Origin: an uncultured Anaerolineae bacterium
Lineage (GTDB): Bacteria; Chloroflexota; Anaerolineae; Anaerolineales; UBA4823
Direction of reading: 5' to 3'
Assembly (NCBI GenBank): GCA_937129505.1
Contig: CAKZNJ010000433.1
Coordinates: forward strand, 1 to 11,657
DNA length: 11,657 nt
In this document: positions 7,064 to 11,657 of the stretch, one piece after another
Layout: every line of letters starts with the position of its first letter
Numbering within the stretch: position 1 is the stretch's first letter
Translations under genes and position numbers: made by a program
Notes under the pieces: generated by a model
What the model saw: the letters and a program-made list of their open reading frames with translations, nothing else
Told to the model about the DNA's origin: nothing
The model's database searches: none

Positions 7064-7672
7064 TTAGCGCCAATTAAAGCCCAACACATAGGCGATGGTA
7101 ATCACCAAGAAGAGCAGAGGGAACGCCTTGAAGAGTCTCTCTTGGCTCAGGATTGGCGACCCGAGGCGCAAAAAGGAAAGCAGCAATCCCATTAGACCGA
7201 TCAACGCTCCTCCCACGCTGACCAATAAGAAACCCTGCGCCGCCCGCTGAGCCGCCACCATCCCTACCGGCAGCAGAAAGATAGTTATACCGGCAGTTCC
7301 ATGCACGATCGCCAACGTTAACGTGGAGATCGCAGGCGGTGCCTTGGCGAAACGGGTCACCCCGATTGCTACAAAGCCGATGAACATTCCACACAAATAG
7401 AAACTGCGCCAGGCGGGTAGATATTCCCACACCATGCCGCAGGCTAGGCTCAAGGGGATGATGGTTGCCACGAGGACGACGATCGGACTTTGTAAGACCT
7501 CAAAGCCTAAGATGAGAATGAGCAATCCCGCTACCAACAAAACGCCAAAACCGATGGTGTAAGCAAGGGTGGGGACGCCCCCTAGCCCCTCAATTCCGAT
7601 GGCAATTTGGTAGGAGGCAAGCACGCCTGTCATCAAGAAAAACAAGCGGTCAAGGGGGGAAACTTTGATCAT
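7064..7672 (-). CDS. Unrecognised integral membrane protein, about seven membrane segments
   Basis: I do not recognise a named family. From the ATG at 7672 the product has 202 residues, with hydrophobic segments at about 9-29, 36-57, 62-81, 91-108, 115-138, 145-168 and 184-199 and only short loops, so nearly the whole protein sits in the membrane. A histidine in the fifth segment (HGTAGITIFLLP, H124) and a conserved-looking MVWEYLPAW in the third loop are the only notable polar features. No signal peptide cleavage site or soluble domain is seen. Start is uncertain: neither the ATG at 7672 nor the in-frame TTG at 7702 has a clear ribosome-binding site. It follows ctaB on the same strand after about 110 bases and probably shares its transcript, which suggests but does not prove a role linked to heme or quinone chemistry or to respiration. 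Confidence 0.75.
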   Translation of the reverse strand: MIKVSPLDRLFFLMTGVLASYQIAIGIEGLGGVPTLAYTIGFGVLLVAGLLILILGFEVLQSPIVVLVATIIPLSLACGMVWEYLPAWRSFYLCGMFIGFVAIGVTRFAKAPPAISTLTLAIVHGTAGITIFLLPVGMVAAQRAAQGFLLVSVGGALIGLMGLLLSFLRLGSPILSQERLFKAFPLLFLVITIAYVLGFNWR

Positions 7673-7781
7673 CAGCGAACACCGGCCACGTTGCTTCCAC
7701 AAAGCAAGTAATGGTTCTAACCAAATTCCCCAGCGCGTTTGTTGTCTATCACCTCGGAAATCTCAATGAGAAACTCGCCTC

Positions 7782-8699
7782 TCATTGGATAGAGAGCAAA
7801 ATCATCGAGGCGAGCATGTAGAGAGAAGCGTATTTGAACAAGCCAAAGTTCACCCGCTCGTTGGGGCGGATCAAGCTGCCGAGTGCCAGAAGGAATAAGC
7901 CACTCGATAGAACAGCCAGCAGGCGCAGGAAACCCCACTGCACACCGATCAAAATGCCGGCTGTGCCAATGGCTAAAGCCGCAAGCACACTGGACGCAGC
8001 AATCGTTGCCCGCGTAACCGGGAATCCGTAGCAGGATGGAAATGTTGGCACACCTGCATTTTGGTAATCGGCATAAAAGCGCATGGCAAAGGTGAGAATG
8101 TGGGTTGGGATCCAGAACAAGACCGAAAGGGTGAGCAAAATGCCGACCAAGTCAATCGAGCCCACCCCTAACACCCGACCGGCTAAAATCGGCATTCCTC
8201 CCGCTATGCCACCCCAGATAATACTCCAACAAGTGCGCCGTTTGAGCCAGATGGTATAAACAACGACATCGAAAAACCAGCCAGCAAAGACGACCAAGGC
8301 ATAGAGCGGAGACAGAAGGGCTGACCAAGCGAGACCACCTACTGAGAGGATCAGCCCTAAGCGGAGCGTCTCTTGCGTTGAGATCTCGCCGCTGGGCAAC
8401 GGCCGCTTCTGTGTCCGTCCCATTCTGGCGTCGATATCTCGATCCCACCACATGTTCAAGACAGTTGAGCCGCTGATGGCGAGGAAGAGACTGCCTGCTA
8501 AACCGAGCAGGGTGGGAAAGTGAAAGATGGGACAGCGAGCGCTCATATAACCAGCGAGGCCGGTTGCCAATAAGAGAAACGTCTGCAAGCCCTTTATCAG
8601 CGGCAAATAATCGCGGAGTTTGCGTAACAAGTTTTGCAACCACACTGGGCGGCCGCTCATCGCTTCTTCTCCTTGAACGGTGGTGTGCAGTTTCTCCAT
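7782..8699 (-). CDS. ctaB: Heme o synthase-like UbiA prenyltransferase (protoheme IX farnesyltransferase)
   Basis: This enzyme is expected to add a farnesyl group to protoheme IX, making heme o for terminal oxidases, in the cytoplasmic membrane. It has 305 residues and about nine hydrophobic segments, normal for the family. The first Asp-rich motif is N82-MWW-D86-RDI-D90, followed by MGRTQKRPLPSG, which is close to CtaB. The second site DYQNAGVPTFP at 211-221 also has the CtaB form, and H200 in WIPTHIL sits where CtaB has PHFW. The N-terminal KPR-type motif of typical CtaB is replaced by IKGLQTFLLL, so another UbiA substrate cannot be excluded. The ATG at 8699 has GGAAGG six bases upstream; a second ATG at 8660 has AAGGAG eight bases upstream, so a protein shorter by 13 residues is equally possible. 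No oxidase subunit genes are present nearby. Confidence 0.8.
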   Translation of the reverse strand: MEKLHTTVQGEEAMSGRPVWLQNLLRKLRDYLPLIKGLQTFLLLATGLAGYMSARCPIFHFPTLLGLAGSLFLAISGSTVLNMWWDRDIDARMGRTQKRPLPSGEISTQETLRLGLILSVGGLAWSALLSPLYALVVFAGWFFDVVVYTIWLKRRTCWSIIWGGIAGGMPILAGRVLGVGSIDLVGILLTLSVLFWIPTHILTFAMRFYADYQNAGVPTFPSCYGFPVTRATIAASSVLAALAIGTAGILIGVQWGFLRLLAVLSSGLFLLALGSLIRPNERVNFGLFKYASLYMLASMILLSIQ

Positions 8700-8724
8700 A
8701 TCTTACCTTCCCGAAAGCACCTGA

Positions 8725-8730
8725 ATTATA
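8725..8730 (-). promoter_or_regulatory. -10 box of the ctaB promoter
   Basis: A perfect TATAAT is read on the minus strand about 25 bases before the ATG at 8699. No good -35 hexamer is seen at 16-18 bases (TGCGCA lies there). Transcription would start near 8718, leaving a leader of about 18 bases that contains the GGAAGG ribosome-binding site. Confidence 0.55.
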
Positions 8731-8876
8731 CAATATTCCCGCCGACCTGCGCAGTCAGAATTGGATTGATTCTATCTTGTTACTTGGTGAAGCATAGGCA
8801 CAGTGCAATCCAACACTCCTTGTCTCCTGCCCCTGTCTGCTGGCGTAGCAGGGTGCGAGAGACGCTAGCTGGGACA

Positions 8877-8926
8877 GCCGCTTAGAAGGGCAGAGGCTTT
8901 GAATCAAGCTTGACCCGCTAAGCGGC
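8877..8926 (-). terminator. Stem-loop at the 3' end of the GH1-GNAT operon
   Basis: GCCGCTTAG at 8877-8885 and CTAAGCGGC at 8918-8926 are perfect inverted copies of nine bases with a 32-base loop. The arm at 8918-8926 contains the stop codon of the acetyltransferase gene, and the loop holds the palindrome TCAAGCTTGA at 8904-8913. The position fits an mRNA 3'-end structure, but no T-run follows on the minus strand. The remaining gap up to the ctaB promoter shows no other signal. Confidence 0.35.
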
Positions 8927-9829
8927 AGGACCTTCGCTGCGATATTCAAAGATATACAGGCTAAAATCCCACTCCGCCTGATAGCCCGCATTAGCCAAGG
9001 CTTGCAAGATCGGTGCTTGCAGGGGAGCAATCCAAGCGGCTTCTGGATAGCCTTCTTTTGCGCTAAGCTGGGCAAAGTCTTCCAAGAGATTGTTCAACGC
9101 TTGCGGCTGGCAAGCTGCCCAACGGAGCATCAGTCTCTTGCCCTGCTCCTCTTCGTCCTTTGCGATGCCCAGAATGCCCTCTTTCTCCCGCCACCAATAG
9201 ACTTGGCGCGCAGCAATCATTTGTTGGAGGTAGCTTGGGCGCGGGTTCGCCCATTGCCAACCGAGGTCGATGAGGTTGTAGCAGAGCGGTAGTAGCGGAC
9301 TGCTCAGCAGGGTGGCAAACGCTGCTTCCATCTCATCGCCTTGAATTAAAGTGAAGGGTGGTGTTTCCTCTGCAGGTGAAGTAGGCTTTGCATAAGCGCT
9401 GAACTCCGCAATTTTATAAAAGCCCAATTTGTGGCAGATGCGATGAACCGCGAGGCGCTTGGAGGCTGTCGCCAAGCGGATAACCCCTTTATCTCTCTCT
9501 TGCCAGCGCTCCATCAGGTAACGGTGGATGTGGGTGGCGAATCCGCGACCCTCAAAGGCGGGATGAACCCGTAATCCTTCTAACCACCACTCCCCCTGAT
9601 CCAAACGGGTCAGCTTCCCCATACCGACGATATGCTGTCCATATTCCGCTACGGTTAGGAAACCCTCGCTATCCGCCAGCCAATCCTGCCAGACAAAAGG
9701 GATATAATCGTGACCATTCCAGATTTGGCGGGTGAGTTCAAGGATCGCAGAGGTGTCCTGGGGCAAAGCGGGACGGCACACCAACTGAGCTAGAGAAGGC
9801 GCTGAGGCAAACGGGCGGTGAGTCCTCAT
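8918..9829 (-). CDS. GNAT-family N-acetyltransferase with an extra C-terminal region
   Basis: This 303-residue protein should transfer an acyl group, usually acetyl from acetyl-CoA, to an amine; its substrate is not known. The N-terminal GNAT domain covers about 16-148. Motif A is LRVHPAFEGRGFATHIH (86-102), with the acetyl-CoA loop EGRGFA at 93-98, and the following LAVHRICHKLGF (126-137) is the usual motif-B region. The early HDYIPFVWQDWLAD stretch resembles the start of NAT16/histidine-acetyltransferase-like proteins, a comparison made from memory. Residues 150-303 form a second, less conserved half that may be a degenerate GNAT fold. No membrane segment is seen. The ATG overlaps the GH1 stop as ATGA, so translation is probably coupled to that gene. 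What links an acetyltransferase to a glycosidase here is not clear. Confidence 0.87.
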   Translation of the reverse strand: MRTHRPFASAPSLAQLVCRPALPQDTSAILELTRQIWNGHDYIPFVWQDWLADSEGFLTVAEYGQHIVGMGKLTRLDQGEWWLEGLRVHPAFEGRGFATHIHRYLMERWQERDKGVIRLATASKRLAVHRICHKLGFYKIAEFSAYAKPTSPAEETPPFTLIQGDEMEAAFATLLSSPLLPLCYNLIDLGWQWANPRPSYLQQMIAARQVYWWREKEGILGIAKDEEEQGKRLMLRWAACQPQALNNLLEDFAQLSAKEGYPEAAWIAPLQAPILQALANAGYQAEWDFSLYIFEYRSEGPAA

Positions 9830-11151
9830 TCGGGAAAGACCTGATTAAGGACTTCGGGGGCGTAGGTAGCGACCATTGCGGAAGAAAGGCCGTTCTCGCT
9901 ACAGATTTCGGCATACAAATTGGCGCTGGGACGGCGGATACGCTGTTGGGTCTTCTCATCCAAAGCCCACAGTCCAAAGCGTTGCGTCCAGCCCCGCTCC
10001 CATTCGAAATTATCCACCAATGACCAGTGGAAATAACCTTTGATGGGGATGTTGAAGTTAACCGCCTTCCAGAGCTGGTGGATATGGGTAACTAGATAAC
10101 GCGGCCGCAAACGGTCTTGGGAGTCGTTGACTCCGTTCTCGGTAATGATGATGGGTAGATTCGCCTTTTGCGCCCACGTGATGGCGCGATAAAAGCCTAG
10201 GGGTTCATTGGCGATGAATGCCCCCTCGCTGACGTCAGCTCCTTCGGGAAAGAAGCGGCGGGCGAAGAGTTCAGCGGCTTTGGTCAGGTCAAAGGCTATC
10301 CTTGAACGGGTGTAGTAGTTCAGGCCGAAAAAATCCTGGGTGCCTTTGGCTTCTGGCACAGTCCGGCGAAAGACCAACACACTTAATCTGCCGCTCATCA
10401 GCGGTTGGGTGATCATCTCATTGAGCGCTTTGTGCAGAGATTGGGTTGCCCAACGATCGAGGGGCGACCAGGTCTTAGCAGGTAGTAAATCCTGAACATG
10501 ATGCGCCATGCCAACCCGCGCCTGCGGCTGGATGGCGTGGATGGCGCGATAAGCGCTAGCGTGAGCGCGCAGCAGGTTTACTGCGCTTTGGACTGCCGCC
10601 TCAAAACTTTTTTTGCCCGGCGGCCAAGTACCTTGAACATAGCCAAAGATCAGGTATAAATTGGGCTCATTGAAGGTCACCCACAGGTTGACATATTCCT
10701 TCAACGCTTCGACCACCTTGCGGGTGTATTTTGTAAACCACTCGACCGCTTGATCGTTCTCCCAAGCGCCTGCTTCCAAGAACCACATAGGCTCTGAGAA
10801 GTGGTGCAAGGTGACCAACGGTGTCATCCCCCGGTCAGCTAAGCCGCGCATCATCTCGCGATAATATTCCACCGCCTCTTCATCCCATTTGTCGGGTGTG
10901 GGCTGGATGCGGCTCCATTCGATAGATAGGCGATGGGCATTTTGATTGCCTTCAGCGGCGCGATCGAAATCTTCCCGCCAACGTCCCCCCCACCAATCAC
11001 AAGCCAGGCCGCACTGATGCCCGGCAATGATATGTCCTTGTTGCTCCCACCAATGCCATGAGTTGAGAAGGTTGTTGCCTTCCACCTGATGGGACGAGGT
11101 AGCGGTTCCCCATAAGAAACCCCGTGGAAATTGATAAATTGCTTCTGGCAT
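9826..11151 (-). CDS. Glycoside hydrolase family 1 beta-glycosidase
   Basis: This retaining beta-glycosidase should release glucose, galactose or a related sugar from beta-linked glycosides. It has 441 residues from the ATG at 11151, the usual GH1 length. The N-terminal signature FLWGTATSSHQVEG lies at 12-25, the acid/base is E162 in TFNEP, the nucleophile is E338 in ITENG, and the substrate-binding GYFHWSLVDNFEW is at 372-384. All key elements are present, so the enzyme is probably active. There is no signal peptide, so it should be cytoplasmic and depend on imported oligosaccharides. The LHHFSEPMW segment is closer to hyperthermophile-type GH1 enzymes than to 6-phospho-glucosidases, but the exact sugar cannot be read. 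An in-frame GTG at 11169 adds six residues but has no ribosome-binding site, whereas the ATG follows GAGGGAG. It is the first gene of a pair with the acetyltransferase. Confidence 0.94.
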   Translation of the reverse strand: MPEAIYQFPRGFLWGTATSSHQVEGNNLLNSWHWWEQQGHIIAGHQCGLACDWWGGRWREDFDRAAEGNQNAHRLSIEWSRIQPTPDKWDEEAVEYYREMMRGLADRGMTPLVTLHHFSEPMWFLEAGAWENDQAVEWFTKYTRKVVEALKEYVNLWVTFNEPNLYLIFGYVQGTWPPGKKSFEAAVQSAVNLLRAHASAYRAIHAIQPQARVGMAHHVQDLLPAKTWSPLDRWATQSLHKALNEMITQPLMSGRLSVLVFRRTVPEAKGTQDFFGLNYYTRSRIAFDLTKAAELFARRFFPEGADVSEGAFIANEPLGFYRAITWAQKANLPIIITENGVNDSQDRLRPRYLVTHIHQLWKAVNFNIPIKGYFHWSLVDNFEWERGWTQRFGLWALDEKTQQRIRRPSANLYAEICSENGLSSAMVATYAPEVLNQVFPE

Positions 11152-11180
11152 TTCTCCCTCGAATTTCACAGTTTGCGTTT

Positions 11181-11186
11181 ATTTTA
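11181..11186 (-). promoter_or_regulatory. Weak candidate -10 box for the GH1-GNAT operon
   Basis: TAAAAT is read on the minus strand about 30 bases before the chosen ATG, in an AT-rich patch that stands out from the GC-rich surroundings. It would give a leader of about 23 bases containing the GAGGGAG ribosome-binding site. No convincing -35 element is seen. Confidence 0.3.
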
Positions 11187-11330
11187 ACCGATATGGGCGG
11201 CTCAGCCTGCCTGTCTTCTTGCTAGAGCTATGCTGGCTTTTTCAAGGTCGTCCAATCGGCTCAGTCAAGTAAGGCAGAGGCAGCGGCGAAATCGACTCTG
11301 TCCTCGCGGGTTCTATTGTGCGCTATCCCG

Positions 11331-11412
11331 TGTCATGTCGAACGAGATGAACCCCCGAATGTCATTTCGAACGCAGTCTCCTTGCGTGTCATGTCGAGAT
11401 GAGAACATGACG
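11331..11412. repeat. Cluster of short dispersed-type repeats, TGTCAT(G/T)TCGA
   Basis: The 488 bases after the GH1 start contain no credible gene. Within them TGTCATGTCGAACGAG (11331-11346), TGTCATTTCGAACGCA (11360-11375) and TGTCATGTCGAGATGA (11387-11402) are three direct near-copies, spaced 29 and 27 bases apart. ACATGACG at 11405-11412 is a short inverted copy, so the third unit can fold as a hairpin. The pattern resembles intergenic dispersed repeats (REP-like) rather than coding sequence. The bases from 11190 to 11330 show nothing I can name. Confidence 0.6.
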
Positions 11413-11458
11413 CTGGTGCGTCACTTGATGAGGCAATAACATGAATACCACTCAGCTT

Positions 11459-11498
11459 CCAACCAAGACGAGTTCGTCTTGGTTGGGCTTTTCCCTTT
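11459..11498 (+). terminator. Strong intrinsic terminator-like hairpin with no gene upstream
   Basis: CCAACCAAGACG at 11459-11470 and CGTCTTGGTTGG at 11475-11486 form a perfect 12-base-pair stem with the four-base loop AGTT. It is followed on the plus strand by GCTTTTCCCTTTCT, an interrupted T-tract. On the minus strand no T-run follows, so the direction is plus. No plausible plus-strand gene ends here, so it may end an unrecognised small RNA, be a remnant, or stop read-through into a gene beyond the window. Confidence 0.6.
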
Positions 11499-11567
11499 CT
11501 CCAACAGACCCACCCTATTCTGTAATGAGGATCTAGCGGGAAGAGCACTCGCTGACTCGACCTGTAT

Positions 11568-11657
11568 CCTCACCCCCGCCCCCTCTCCCACGAAAGGGGG
11601 GCAAGCCCCCTTCCCCCATAGGGGGAAGGGCAGGGGATGAGGGCTGTGATGAGGGAA
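11568..11657. repeat. GC-rich palindromic repeat element, truncated by the window end
   Basis: The last 90 bases hold nested inverted repeats. CCCTTCCCCC at 11608-11617 pairs with GGGGGAAGGG at 11621-11630 around ATA. GGGGGC at 11597-11602 pairs with GCCCCC at 11605-11610. The outer CCTCACCCC at 11568-11576 can pair imperfectly with GGGGATGAGG at 11633-11642. ATGAGGG occurs twice at the end (11637-11643 and 11649-11655). The composition, with CCCCCTCTCCCACG, is like dispersed GC-rich intergenic palindromes seen in many environmental bacteria. No coding function is supported. Confidence 0.6.

Noticed and set aside
8152..8733. 193-residue minus-strand frame overlapping ctaB
   Set aside because: It is an out-of-frame shadow of ctaB, which has clear motifs and ribosome-binding sites; the product is Arg/Ser-rich with no known pattern.
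8820..8900. Possible tRNA or small RNA before ctaB
   Set aside because: A small CTGCT/AGCAG hairpin is present but no cloverleaf, T-loop or anticodon arm can be built.
9826..11169. GH1 gene starting at the GTG at 11169
   Set aside because: No ribosome-binding site precedes it, while the ATG six codons later follows GAGGGAG and still leaves the whole GH1 domain intact.
11331..11412. Possible CRISPR array
   Set aside because: Repeats are only about 11-16 bases, imperfect, and the spacers of about 11-13 bases are too short; no cas genes are nearby.
11230..11439. Plus-strand 69-residue frame in the right-hand gap
   Set aside because: It runs through the TGTCAT repeats, has no ribosome-binding site and the product is low-complexity Arg-rich.

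Overview
The window looks like a chromosomal segment of a free-living bacterium, most plausibly an Anaerolineae-type member of the Chloroflexota. That assignment is an inference from the style of the PAS/GAF/HD-GYP and GGDEF proteins, the WzxE-like flippase and the glycoside hydrolase, and it has not been tested by a search. Gene density is high. I see no tRNA, rRNA, CRISPR array, transposase or phage gene.

Layout. (1) Positions 1-1281, plus strand: the 3' part of a lipid-linked oligosaccharide flippase whose start lies outside the window. (2) Positions 1372-6237, minus strand: a two-gene c-di-GMP unit. The promoter-proximal gene encodes a four-PAS diguanylate cyclase with intact GGDEF motif and I-site. 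Twenty-four bases later comes a three-PAS, two-GAF, HD-GYP phosphodiesterase. Synthesis and breakdown of the same second messenger therefore appear to be co-transcribed under separate sensory control. The cyclase has no ATG, GTG or TTG at its true N-terminus; the best-placed start is an ATA behind a GGAGG ribosome-binding site. (3) Positions 6238-6513: a divergent control region with a minus-strand -10 box touching a 24-bp dyad, a leader stem-loop, and a promoter that would give a nearly leaderless arfB message. (4) Positions 6514-6948, plus: arfB, a stalled-ribosome rescue hydrolase. (5) Positions 7064-8699, minus: ctaB (heme o synthase-like UbiA prenyltransferase) followed by an unrecognised protein with about seven membrane segments. 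(6) Positions 8918-11151, minus: a GH1 beta-glycosidase and a two-part GNAT acetyltransferase whose start overlaps the GH1 stop by ATGA. (7) Positions 11170-11657: no gene, but a repeat cluster containing three TGTCAT(G/T)TCGA units, a strong hairpin-plus-T-tract terminator with no gene in front of it, and a GC-rich palindromic element running off the end.

The segment is mostly ordinary housekeeping and signalling. I do not see a clearly new multigene system. The items most worth checking are the non-canonical start and structured leader of the cyclase, the Asn in place of Lys in the HD-GYP catalytic motif, the ctaB/unknown membrane protein pair, and the coupled GH1-GNAT pair.
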